Origin: Amoebophilaceae bacterium UBA1467
GTDB lineage: Bacteria; Bacteroidota; Bacteroidia; Cytophagales; Amoebophilaceae
Assembly (NCBI GenBank): GCA_002325615.1
Contig: DCSL01000019.1
Location: forward strand, 10,872-17,282
DNA length: 6,411 nt
Direction: 5' to 3'
Part shown: one piece after another, positions 1 to 6,113 of the stretch
Numbering within the stretch: position 1 is the first letter of the stretch
How the letters are laid out: every line of letters begins with the position of its first letter
Notes under the pieces: model-generated
What the model was told of the DNA's origin: nothing
Seen by the model: only the letters and a program-made list of their open reading frames with translations
The model's database searches: none
Made by a program: the position numbers and the translations under genes

Positions 1-2
1 AT

Positions 3-284
3 GTTAAAAAGTTGATGCCGCAAGTGGTTTTGGCAAACTTTGTCGAGAAAAATGGTAAGACTGAGCTCCAATTTTCCACCATGACCTACACCCACCCCCA
101 CACCATGCAACCCAGTAATAACTTGCCTGAAGAAGGAGATGAAGAATCGGAAAATGTTGACAACAGGATCAATCATAGTCAAAGCTTGGTGCTGCCTTTT
201 TCCGAGATGGTTTATGTGGTAACCAAAGACAAATACGGGCAACCTGTGTACTATAAAGGTAGTTTCCAGGAGCCTGCGAAGTGA
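3..284 (+). CDS. C-terminal fragment of an unrecognised protein, cut by the left edge
   Basis: The reading frame is open from the first complete codon in the window (GTT AAA AAG TTG ATG) to a TGA at 282-284, so the gene probably begins outside the window and about 94 C-terminal residues are visible. A start at TTG 12 or ATG 15 is also possible, giving a protein of about 90 residues, but too little upstream sequence is present to support it. The visible part is soluble and has a highly acidic, low-complexity middle (PEEGDEESENVD) between two segments that look like beta strands, the last ending in YVVTKDKYGQPVYYKGSF. There is no signal peptide, membrane segment or catalytic motif. I do not recognise the family. 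A terminator-like hairpin 50 bases downstream suggests this is the last gene of its transcript. Confidence 0.55.
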   Translation, partial: VKKLMPQVVLANFVEKNGKTELQFSTMTYTHPHTMQPSNNLPEEGDEESENVDNRINHSQSLVLPFSEMVYVVTKDKYGQPVYYKGSFQEPAK

Positions 285-333
285 GAAGAATGATAGCGAG
301 ATAATCCTTGGCAAGAATAGACAGAAGATGAGT

Positions 334-373
334 AGTTGAGTTAGCCTTTTTGCATGAGTGCGCTCAACTTTTT
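334..373 (+). terminator. Probable intrinsic terminator after the left-edge gene
   Basis: AGTTGAG (334-340) pairs perfectly with CTCAACT (363-369), and the second arm runs directly into five T residues (369-373). The 22-base loop can form a small inner stem (GCA 352-354 with TGC 359-361). Placed 50 bases after the stop of the left-edge gene and 33 bases before the M42 peptidase start, it would separate the two transcripts. The large loop lowers confidence. Confidence 0.5.
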
Positions 374-405
374 ACTTATTGATAACTTTAAATATGATTT
401 GAAAC

Positions 406-1479
406 ATGCACAGAGAAAGTGAATCCTTCTTGTTTAAATACCTTAACAATACCTCGCCTACAGGCTACGAAACAGCTGGCCAAAAGATTTGGCTAGACTA
501 TCTTGATCCTTATATAGATGATTGCTTGACAGATGCTTATGGCACGGTAGTAGGTATTATTAACCCTCAAGCAGCCTATAAAGTGGTGATTGAAGCTCAT
601 GCTGACGAGATTTCTTGGTTCGTGAATTACATTACGAAAGAGGGGTACATCTATGTGATTCGCAACGGTGGCTCTGACTACCAAATTGCACCATCTCAGC
701 GTGCTAAGGTTCATACTGACAATAGCACGATACCTGCCGTCTTTGGATGGCCAGCCATTCATGTGCGCGAGGATAGAGAAAAGGCCCCCAAATTTGACAT
801 GGAAAAGATCGTGCTAGACTGTGGGTGTAGTTCAGCAGAAGAAGTGGAGGCGCTAGGTATCCACGTCGGCTCTGTAGTGACTTTTGATGCGGATTTAATT
901 ACGCTTAACCAAAATTTCTTGGTAGGCCGTGGTCTCGATAATAGAATAGGTGGTTTTATGATTGCTGAGGTAGTGAGGAAGCTCCATGAGAACAAACAGA
1001 AACTACCTTTTGGGCTTTATATTGTCAACGCAGTGCAAGAAGAAGTAGGGCTCCATGGGGCATCCATGATTGCCCACCGTCTCAAACCTGATTTAGCCAT
1101 TGTTACAGATGTGACACACGATACCCAGTCTCCACTCTACAATAAAATCAAACAAGGAGATATTGCCTGCAACAAGGGACCAGCTTTGAGCCATGCTCCT
1201 TCAGTGCAGCATAATGTGCTAAAAATGCTCATTGAAGTAGCTCAGAAGAACAAAATACCTTTTCAAAGGCAAGCTTCCTCAAGCCGTACAGGCACTGATA
1301 CAGATGCTTTTGCTTATTCTAACGCAGGGGTAGCTTCTGGGCTGATTTCCTTGCCGCTTAAATACATGCATACAACCGTAGAGATGGTACATAAGCAAGA
1401 CATAGAGCATGTCATTGCATTGATATACCAGTTCTTGGTGCAACTAGATTCACAACACAGTTTTAGTTACTTCAAGTAG
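406..1479 (+). CDS. M42-family metallo-aminopeptidase (glutamyl aminopeptidase/FrvX type)
   Basis: This is a 357-residue cytoplasmic di-metal aminopeptidase, the usual length for MEROPS family M42, whose members form large oligomeric shells and trim amino acids from peptides made by proteolysis. The full set of active-site residues is visible: His65 and Asp67 in EAHADE, the bridging Asp178 in GRGLDNR, catalytic base Glu212 and ligand Glu213 in VQEEVG, Asp235 in VTDVTHD, and His322 in LKYMHTTVE. The conserved GTDTDA stretch (residues 296-301) precedes the last ligand. The interrupting oligomerisation domain lies at about residues 70-165. There is no signal peptide. ATG 406 gives the expected N-terminus. 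No clear Shine-Dalgarno is present; TAACTTTA (383-390) and TATGATTTG (393-401) are only approximate -7 boxes. The gene stands alone and converges with the DUF6048-like gene. Which N-terminal residues it removes cannot be read from the sequence. Confidence 0.95.
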   Translation: MHRESESFLFKYLNNTSPTGYETAGQKIWLDYLDPYIDDCLTDAYGTVVGIINPQAAYKVVIEAHADEISWFVNYITKEGYIYVIRNGGSDYQIAPSQRAKVHTDNSTIPAVFGWPAIHVREDREKAPKFDMEKIVLDCGCSSAEEVEALGIHVGSVVTFDADLITLNQNFLVGRGLDNRIGGFMIAEVVRKLHENKQKLPFGLYIVNAVQEEVGLHGASMIAHRLKPDLAIVTDVTHDTQSPLYNKIKQGDIACNKGPALSHAPSVQHNVLKMLIEVAQKNKIPFQRQASSSRTGTDTDAFAYSNAGVASGLISLPLKYMHTTVEMVHKQDIEHVIALIYQFLVQLDSQHSFSYFK

Positions 1480-1516
1480 TATCGTATAAACCTGACTTGG
1501 TTGGGGCATAGGTTGG

Positions 1517-2242
1517 CTACTCTTTCGGGTTACTAGGCATTGTATTACGTACAAAGGGGATGCGTAAGGAGAGGTAGAGGTTAAAGCCAAAAGCCTCCTC
1601 TTGATCATTTAAACCCCAGCCGAGTACATCATAGGGGACGTGGGAGTCAGCCTGGTCAATGCGAAGACCGAATTTGTAGCGCAGAGTGCCACCCGCATAC
1701 AGCAACTTCCAGACCTTGACTTTTACTCCAGCCACTGCTTCAAACCAGCGTGCCTTCACGTTGTGCTGCTTGCTATCTATAGGAACATTCCGATTTTTGA
1801 TCGGGCCTTCGCTATCATGGCGCACCTTGCTGACAAGGTGGTCCTGAAAGAAATTTCTGGCATACCGAAACCCCAAGAAAGCCATATTTTTATGCGGGGT
1901 GTCCTGGAGCAAGTTATAGTTTAGACCCACTCGGAAATATTGCCCATCGCTCGTATAAGAGGATGGCGTACGCGTTTTTTTGTTGTATCCCTTCCAGTGG
2001 ATATGACCCCACCCGTAGTCTCCTTCAAGAATACACCTTGCAAAATCTATAGAAGTATTCAGCTCATACGGAGTACCTTGGCGTTCATAATACGTGTATT
2101 GGAAAGGGCGGAATACATCCATGCCCAACTGGACACCCGTAGGCCAATACCGCGTCTTGGCCCATGTGGGCAAGCTACTTACAAGTATCCCTAGACAGAG
2201 GAAAACGCTAGAGATATATCTGGACGTCAATAGCTGAGTCAT
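1517..2242 (-). CDS. DUF6048-like exported protein, probable outer-membrane beta-barrel
   Basis: This 241-residue protein starts with a signal peptide: MTQLLTSRYIS, a hydrophobic core SVFLCLGILVSS, then a likely cleavage after LPTWA (residue 28). The mature part is rich in aromatic residues in alternating patterns (for example YFRVGLNYNL at 102-111, FLGFRYARNFF at 122-132, WFEAVAGVKVKVW at 166-178, FNLYLSLRIPF at 220-230), as in small outer-membrane barrels. The order of these segments matches my memory of the DUF6048 family of Bacteroidota, including the ARWFEAVAGVK motif. Function is unknown. The first 35 bases overlap the end of the lipoprotein gene upstream in another frame, so the two are very likely translated from one mRNA. 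ATG 2242 is needed to supply the signal peptide's N-terminal part, which supports the overlap. The gene ends 37 bases from the convergent peptidase gene, with no strong terminator between. Confidence 0.85.
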   Translation of the reverse strand: MTQLLTSRYISSVFLCLGILVSSLPTWAKTRYWPTGVQLGMDVFRPFQYTYYERQGTPYELNTSIDFARCILEGDYGWGHIHWKGYNKKTRTPSSYTSDGQYFRVGLNYNLLQDTPHKNMAFLGFRYARNFFQDHLVSKVRHDSEGPIKNRNVPIDSKQHNVKARWFEAVAGVKVKVWKLLYAGGTLRYKFGLRIDQADSHVPYDVLGWGLNDQEEAFGFNLYLSLRIPFVRNTMPSNPKE

Positions 2243-2663
2243 TGAGTGTACTTAACTCCTTGTTGATGATCTTGTACTTTCCGTTAAAAGTAGACGTTAT
2301 TTTTTTGAGCGTATATTTATATGCACAACCACATTGGTGGGAGGGAAGTACTGCTTCCTTCTGGTAGTGGATCGTCAGGGTATCAGGAGAAGTGTTAGAA
2401 GGAATAGGAATAATCACAGAATTGGCATCGGGCTCCAAGTCTATCGGGCGAAACTTGTTCGCAGGGCACTGCCGCAGTACTTCCCGGATTGCTTCGTTGG
2501 TGGTAGCGGTATCGTCTTTGTTGATGGGGATGAATTGTACTGCCACAAAAGACTTGTAGGGGGTGCGGCAATCTTTAAAATCTCGACAGCCTGTAATAAA
2601 AAAACCCCATACTATAACTAATAGGGGAAAGATATTTTGTTTGATGTGTTGGATGATTGTCAA
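2208..2663 (-). CDS. DUF6452-like lipoprotein
   Basis: This is a 151-residue predicted lipoprotein of unknown function. A hydrophobic segment (residues 11-24) ends in a lipobox, ITGC, with Cys26 as the lipidated residue, followed by a charged start of the mature protein (RDFKDCRTP). The mature part contains Cys32, Cys66 and a CGC pair at 111-113 that could form disulphides, then beta-strand-like segments to the C-terminus. The layout and its place directly before a DUF6048-like gene match the DUF6452 family of Bacteroidota. The start is uncertain: no ATG or GTG lies between the in-frame TAG just upstream and the lipobox, so TTG 2663 is the best choice, with ATT one codon earlier as an alternative. 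The 3' end overlaps the DUF6048-like gene by 35 bases. Upstream lie a 24-base palindrome and the end of fadD. Confidence 0.8.
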   Translation of the reverse strand: MTIIQHIKQNIFPLLVIVWGFFITGCRDFKDCRTPYKSFVAVQFIPINKDDTATTNEAIREVLRQCPANKFRPIDLEPDANSVIIPIPSNTSPDTLTIHYQKEAVLPSHQCGCAYKYTLKKITSTFNGKYKIINKELSTLNDSAIDVQIYL

Positions 2664-2705
2664 AATCTATACAATAGAGCAGCAGTCATAACGAAGTTAC
2701 GGTGA

Positions 2706-2729
2706 TTTTTTGTGCTTAAGCACAAAAAA
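2706..2729. repeat. 24-base perfect palindrome between fadD and the lipoprotein gene
   Basis: Six T, then GTGCTTAAGCAC, then six A form a perfect inverted repeat. On either strand the T run precedes the stem and the A run follows it, which is the wrong polarity for an intrinsic terminator. It lies 43 bases upstream of the lipoprotein start and 62 bases past the fadD stop. It could be a protein-binding site or an mRNA 3'-end structure; the sequence does not decide. Confidence 0.75.
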
Positions 2730-2757
2730 CAATCAATAACCCCAAAGGTGTGTAAGC

Positions 2758-2773
2758 ATTGTGGAAGCACAAT
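2758..2773 (-). other. Hairpin in the fadD mRNA 3' region
   Basis: ATTGTG (2758-2763) and CACAAT (2768-2773) form a six-base-pair stem with a four-base loop, extendable by a GC/GC pair across a bulged T. It begins 18 bases past the fadD stop codon. There is no immediate T run on the - strand, so it may protect the mRNA 3' end rather than terminate transcription. Confidence 0.3.
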
Positions 2774-2791
2774 TGCCAAAAGTGTAACAGT

Positions 2792-4483
2792 TTACGTGCT
2801 TCGGCTTGTTGTACTTTGTATGGCTTCTTCCTTCAGTACTCTTTTTAAAATCTTGCCAACATTTGATTTGGGGATACTATCCCTGAAAACAATATGCTTG
2901 GGCACTTTGTACCTGGTGAGCCGTTCTCTACAGTAAGCAATTAACGCTTCTGCTGTTAATTGGGGGTCTTTCCTTACAACGTATAGTCTTACCTCTTCTT
3001 TGCCACTTTGGTCTGGCACACCAATGGCGCCTACCTCTAGTACCTTAGGGTGTTCGCTTACCACATTTTCTATTTCATTGGGATATACGTTAAAGCCAGA
3101 TACATTAATCATTTCTTTCTTGCGATCAATAATACTAATAAACCCATCTTGGTCCATCACTGCTATATCACCCGTTTGGAGCCAGTCTTTTACAAATACT
3201 TGGGCTGTTTCTTCAGGTTGCTGCCAGTATTCTTGCATTACTTGCGGCCCCTTGACAAGCAAGTTACCTGGTATGCCGAAGACCACTTCTTTGCCATCGT
3301 CATCTGCTATTTTTACTACTGTACTTGGTAGTGGAATACCAATAGTACCTATGCGATGCGTGCCATCTAACATGTTACAAGTTACCGCAGGTGAGGCTTC
3401 TGTCAGGCCATATCCTTCTACCAAAGGAGTACCAGTTATTGCTTCCCATTGCTTGGCCACTGCCTTGTGGACTGCCATGCCTCCTGCCAGGGCAACCTTG
3501 AGGCTAGAAAAATCAAGGGAGGAAAACTCCTTGTGTGTTAGTAGCGTACTGAACAGTGTATTGACCCCTGAGATACACGTAAAACGATGCTTGCGCAACT
3601 CTTTGATAAAGCCCTTTATATTTCTGGGGTTGGTAATCAGTACATTTTTGGCTCCTAGTTGCATCATAGCGAGCAAGTTGACAATTAGAGAAAAGATGTG
3701 GTAAAGTGGGAGTGGGGTAATGGTTATTTCCTTTTTCTCTTGCAGCTTTACGCGCATACAAGAAGCCATCTGCTCTATGTTGGCTACAATATTCCGATGC
3801 GTAAGCACTGCACCTTTGGATACGCCTGTGGTACCTCCTGTGTATTGTAAAAAAGCGGTTTGGTTGTTGCGTGGACTTACTCGATGAAAGCTTGCCTGTT
3901 GCCCTGCCCGCAGTACTTTCTTCCAGGCAATGGCCTGGGGTAAATCATAACGTGGGACGAGCCGTGTAATATGCTTGACCGCAAAGTTGACTAGAGGGCC
4001 CTTGAGTCTACCCAGCATATCTCCTACTTCAGTGATGATGGTTGTTTGTATAGCAGTTTTAGATAATATTTTCTCTAGGTTGTGCGCAAAATTAGCCAGT
4101 AAGACGATGGCCTTGGCCTTGGAGTCTCGGAGCTGGTGCTCCATTTCATAGGAGGTATACAAAGGATTCATATTGACCACTACCATGCCTGCCCTGAGTA
4201 TGCCCAATAGCGCGATAGGATATTGCAGTAGGTTGGGCAGCTGAATCACTATATGGTCGCCAGGTTTCAAACTCGTATACTTTTGTAAATAGGCAGTAAA
4301 AGCCTTAGAAAGTTTGTCTACTTCGCGGTAAGTGATCATCCTGCCCATGTTTTCACACATGGGCAGGCTTTGATATTTTGAAAAACATTCCTCGAACAAG
4401 CTGACAAGTGATTGGTAACGGTCAGGATCAATCGTAGGCGATACAGCCTTAGGATAGTGTTGCAGCCAAGGATAATTTTCCAT
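2792..4483 (-). CDS. fadD: Long-chain-fatty-acid-CoA ligase (FadD)
   Basis: This 563-residue enzyme activates long-chain fatty acids with ATP to acyl-CoA through an acyl-AMP intermediate, usually at the inner face of the cytoplasmic membrane. Motifs in order: the ATP-binding loop YTGGTTGVSKG (214-224), PLPLYHIF (257-264), EGYGLTEASP (356-365), the TGDIAVMDQDGF segment (437-448), the FadD signature DRKKEMINVSGFNVYPNEIE (453-472), and the C-terminal catalytic lysine Lys544 in SNVGKILKR. Length and motifs closely match E. coli FadD (561 residues). The start is placed at ATG 4483 because the following residues (ENYPWLQHYP, then IDPDRYQSLV) align with the E. coli N-terminus; an in-frame GTG at 4516 would add 11 residues that do not. 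It is monocistronic as far as visible, with 293 bases upstream and no other beta-oxidation gene nearby. It may recycle membrane fatty acids or use exogenous ones. Confidence 0.95.
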   Translation of the reverse strand: MENYPWLQHYPKAVSPTIDPDRYQSLVSLFEECFSKYQSLPMCENMGRMITYREVDKLSKAFTAYLQKYTSLKPGDHIVIQLPNLLQYPIALLGILRAGMVVVNMNPLYTSYEMEHQLRDSKAKAIVLLANFAHNLEKILSKTAIQTTIITEVGDMLGRLKGPLVNFAVKHITRLVPRYDLPQAIAWKKVLRAGQQASFHRVSPRNNQTAFLQYTGGTTGVSKGAVLTHRNIVANIEQMASCMRVKLQEKKEITITPLPLYHIFSLIVNLLAMMQLGAKNVLITNPRNIKGFIKELRKHRFTCISGVNTLFSTLLTHKEFSSLDFSSLKVALAGGMAVHKAVAKQWEAITGTPLVEGYGLTEASPAVTCNMLDGTHRIGTIGIPLPSTVVKIADDDGKEVVFGIPGNLLVKGPQVMQEYWQQPEETAQVFVKDWLQTGDIAVMDQDGFISIIDRKKEMINVSGFNVYPNEIENVVSEHPKVLEVGAIGVPDQSGKEEVRLYVVRKDPQLTAEALIAYCRERLTRYKVPKHIVFRDSIPKSNVGKILKRVLKEEAIQSTTSRST

Positions 4484-4590
4484 ATTGGAGGTTATGTGGG
4501 TGCTTGAAATGCGCACTGAAAAAAATCAAGTAATACAGGCGAATATACGTAAACTAGTCTTGATCGTCGGGTATTCAGTACGAGCAGCAT

Positions 4591-4663
4591 TAGCTTGTGG
4601 GTTGTTCTAAATAGCGTATAGCCAACCGATGCTAACCTGCTAGCTTGTATAAATAGGGGTATA
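4591..4663. repeat. Imperfect direct repeat upstream of fadD
   Basis: TAGCTTGT occurs at 4591-4598 and again at 4641-4648, 50 bases apart. Each copy is followed by a related tail: TAAATAGCGTATA after a nine-base insert in the first, and TAAATAGGGGTATA in the second. This looks like an old duplication or paired binding sites. The 293-base region between the HIT gene and fadD otherwise holds no gene I can support. Confidence 0.45.
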
Positions 4664-4666
4664 CAA
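4645..4666. promoter_or_regulatory. Inverted repeat, possible operator in the fadD upstream region
   Basis: TTGTATA (4645-4651) and TATACAA (4660-4666) form a perfect seven-base inverted repeat around an eight-base spacer. On the - strand it touches TGACTTTG (4671-4664), which differs from the Bacteroidota -7 element TAnnTTTG at one base. If that box works, transcription would start inside the repeat, a usual place for a repressor site, with a leader of roughly 170 bases before fadD. No -33 element is evident, so this is a suggestion only. Confidence 0.3.
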
Positions 4667-4776
4667 AGTCACTTTTTAGGTCTCTTGAAGAAAAATGGTG
4701 GCATTTCGGACTTAAGGAAGGAACCTTTCCTCAATACTTATTTCAGCTTTCCTGTACAGTGAGGAGCAAGGAGCAG

Positions 4777-5175
4777 TCAGTCTGCTATGGCAGCATGTAG
4801 TTGATTGGCCATGCTGCTAAGCACTGCTTGACTCTGTTGGAGCTTTGGTTTTTTGAAATCAATATCATATAGGTCGTTGAGTGGAATGAGATGGATGTGT
4901 GCGTGAGGGACTTCTAAGCCCACTACTGCCATGCCTACTCGCAAGCAGGGGACTACCTGCTGCATGCCTATAGCCACCTTTTTTGTAAAAACCATGAGCC
5001 CAGTGAACACCGTATCATCCAGGTCAAACAAATAATCTATCTCCTTTTTAGGTACCACCAGGGTATGGCCTACTGCCAGGGGGTGAATGTCTAAAAAGGC
5101 AATATAATCTGATTCTTCAGCAATGATATAGCCTGGAATATCTCTGTTGATGATTTGAGTGAATATGCTCGCCAT
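4777..5175 (-). CDS. HIT-family nucleotide hydrolase/transferase
   Basis: This 132-residue protein belongs to the histidine-triad superfamily (Hint-like branch), small cytoplasmic homodimers that hydrolyse nucleoside phosphoramidates or related AMP conjugates. The N-terminus FTQIINRDIPGYIIAE and the LDIHPLAVGHTLVVPK stretch (28-43) are typical. The triad is His91-Ala-His93-Ile-His95 in VPHAHIHLIP, with His93 the expected nucleophile. The residues just before the triad (RVGMAVVGLEVPH) differ from the classic Hint NxGxxxGQxVxH pattern, as in the Bacteroidota versions I know. It starts 80 bases after the greA stop on the same strand with no terminator between; only a small palindrome, CTTGTGCCACAAG (5241-5253), lies in the gap. 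Co-transcription with greA is likely and this order recurs in Bacteroidota. The physiological substrate is unknown. Confidence 0.93.
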   Translation of the reverse strand: MASIFTQIINRDIPGYIIAEESDYIAFLDIHPLAVGHTLVVPKKEIDYLFDLDDTVFTGLMVFTKKVAIGMQQVVPCLRVGMAVVGLEVPHAHIHLIPLNDLYDIDFKKPKLQQSQAVLSSMANQLHAAIAD

Positions 5176-5255
5176 TTCAGGTAGTGATGGGCCATCTATT
5201 AGGACATGACAAGTGAATTTTTAGTTGTGTTAGGCAGCTGCTTGTGCCACAAGTG

Positions 5256-5729
5256 CTATAGCCCAATTTCAAGAATTTCGAATTCTAGCTTTCCAACGGG
5301 CACATCAATGCTTGCCATTTCTCCCACTTTTTTTCCGAGTAGTCCTTTGCCAATGGGAGATTCAATAGATATTTTGCCTGCCTTTAAGTCTGCTTCCTCC
5401 TGAGCAACAATAGTGTAAGTAAATGTTTGCCCTTGTTTGGTATTCTTGATTTTTACCGTAGTCAAGATGGAGACCTGAGAAGTATCAACGTCCGCTTTTG
5501 AAATGACACGGGCATTCGCAACTATTTGTTCTAGCGTACTTATTTTCATTTCTAGCAGGCCTTGAGCATCTCTGGCGGCATCATATTCAGCATTTTCGCT
5601 TAAATCCCCCTTGTCTCGGGCCTCGGCCAGCTGCTCTGCAACCGTTGCTCTTCCTTTTGTTTTCAACGCATGGAGCTCATCCTTAAGCTTCTGCAGCCCT
5701 GCCTCGGTGTAATATGATATTTTTTCCAT
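5256..5729 (-). CDS. greA: Transcription elongation factor GreA
   Basis: This 157-residue protein has the standard GreA length and layout. GreA enters the secondary channel of RNA polymerase and stimulates cleavage of the nascent RNA in backtracked complexes. The N-terminal coiled coil (about residues 8-73) carries the tip motif ARDKGDLSENAEYDAAR (37-53), with Asp42 and Glu45 as the acidic residues that act with the polymerase active site. The C-terminal FKBP-like domain contains ISIESPIGKGLLGKKVGE (120-137). ATG 5729 gives the canonical MEKISYYTEAGLQKLK start; the frame stays open another 44 codons upstream but that stretch does not resemble GreA. A loose -7-like box TAAAATTTG (- strand, 5770-5762) lies about 30 bases upstream. 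The HIT gene follows on the same strand. Confidence 0.97.
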   Translation of the reverse strand: MEKISYYTEAGLQKLKDELHALKTKGRATVAEQLAEARDKGDLSENAEYDAARDAQGLLEMKISTLEQIVANARVISKADVDTSQVSILTTVKIKNTKQGQTFTYTIVAQEEADLKAGKISIESPIGKGLLGKKVGEMASIDVPVGKLEFEILEIGL

Positions 5730-5839
5730 AACTATTTGAATTCCATGCGTTTTCTCGCTTACAAATTTTAGGTCTAGGCGTAAGAAAAAAAATAGCTCCA
5801 CAGGACACCTTGGCCCTCTAGGGCATGGTGCAAAGACAG

Positions 5840-5882
5840 AAAAAAGCCCAGCATTATCCACTACGATTTTTGGCGTAAGTGG
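5840..5882 (-). terminator. Hairpin downstream of the small membrane-protein gene, possible terminator
   Basis: On the - strand CCACTTACG (5882-5874) pairs with CGTAGTGG (5865-5858), giving eight base pairs with one bulged T and an eight-base loop. It starts 27 bases past the stop at 5910. A run of six T (5845-5840) follows, but 12 bases after the stem, so this is not a textbook intrinsic terminator. If it works, greA needs its own promoter. Confidence 0.35.
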
Positions 5883-5909
5883 CTAAACTATTCATTTATA
5901 AAAGAGCCA

Positions 5910-6071
5910 TCAGTGGCCGGTTATAAGTAGCAAGGCAAAAGCCCCGACAGCGAGCCAAAATTTATAAGTACTTAGGGCTGGGATGATCACAAACTGTAGT
6001 TGCATTCCCAATGCTAAGAGAACAATCATTACGGCAACAAGCCGAAGTGTCAATTTTGTTTTTTGACTCAC
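5910..6071 (-). CDS. Small two-helix membrane protein, uncharacterised
   Basis: A 53-residue reading frame runs from GTG 6071 to TGA 5910-5912. The product starts MSQKTKLTLR and then has two hydrophobic segments, about residues 11-30 (ending in FVIIP) and 38-51 (FWLAVGAFALLLI), joined by a short loop PALSTYK. Lys4, Lys6 and Arg10 before the first helix favour a cytoplasmic N-terminus, so both ends would face the cytoplasm. The charged start, two clean helices and coordinated stop look like a real gene, not chance. An exact -7 promoter element lies 35 bases upstream and a hairpin follows the stop. GTG is chosen because it begins the basic N-terminus; ATG 5999-5997 inside the first helix is unlikely and TTG 6053 is possible. 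It resembles short membrane proteins I have seen in Cytophagales, but no function can be given. Confidence 0.55.
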   Translation of the reverse strand: MSQKTKLTLRLVAVMIVLLALGMQLQFVIIPALSTYKFWLAVGAFALLLITGH

Positions 6072-6105
6072 ACGCTCGAAGTTTATCTTTGATGCTAAGT
6101 ATACA

Positions 6106-6113
6106 CAAATCTA
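6106..6113 (-). promoter_or_regulatory. Bacteroidota-type -7 promoter element (TAGATTTG)
   Basis: On the - strand the site matches the primary-sigma consensus TAnnTTTG of Bacteroidota at all fixed positions. Transcription would start near 6099, leaving a leader of about 28 bases before GTG 6071. No clear TTG-type -33 element lies 17-23 bases upstream, where there is only a T-rich stretch; the nearest TTTG is 8 bases away, too close. Confidence 0.4.

Noticed and set aside
493..995. Two - strand frames opposite the M42 peptidase gene
   Set aside because: The + strand gene contains every catalytic residue of the family; the antisense products are unlike known proteins.
1640..2621. Three + strand frames of 84-95 codons opposite the DUF6048/DUF6452 genes
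   Set aside because: The - strand frames have a signal peptide, a lipobox and family-like motifs; the + strand products have none.
2706..2729. A bidirectional intrinsic terminator
   Set aside because: The T and A runs are on the wrong sides of the stem for termination in either direction.
3000..3704. A 234-codon + strand reading frame opposite fadD, with other shorter ones at 3050-3331 and 2712-2936
   Set aside because: They lie antisense to a gene whose protein motifs are complete and show no family features of their own; they are by-products of fadD codon use.
4484..4516. An 11-residue longer FadD starting at GTG 4516
   Set aside because: The ATG at 4483 aligns with the usual FadD N-terminus and the added residues do not.
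4691..4770. A terminator after the HIT gene built on the AGGAA/TTCCT inverted repeat
   Set aside because: The stem is five base pairs with a three-base loop and no T run follows on the - strand.
5730..5861. A 44-residue N-terminal extension of GreA
   Set aside because: GreA proteins begin at the MEKISYYT-type start, and the extension is Cys/Pro/Phe-rich and unlike GreA; it is upstream non-coding DNA.
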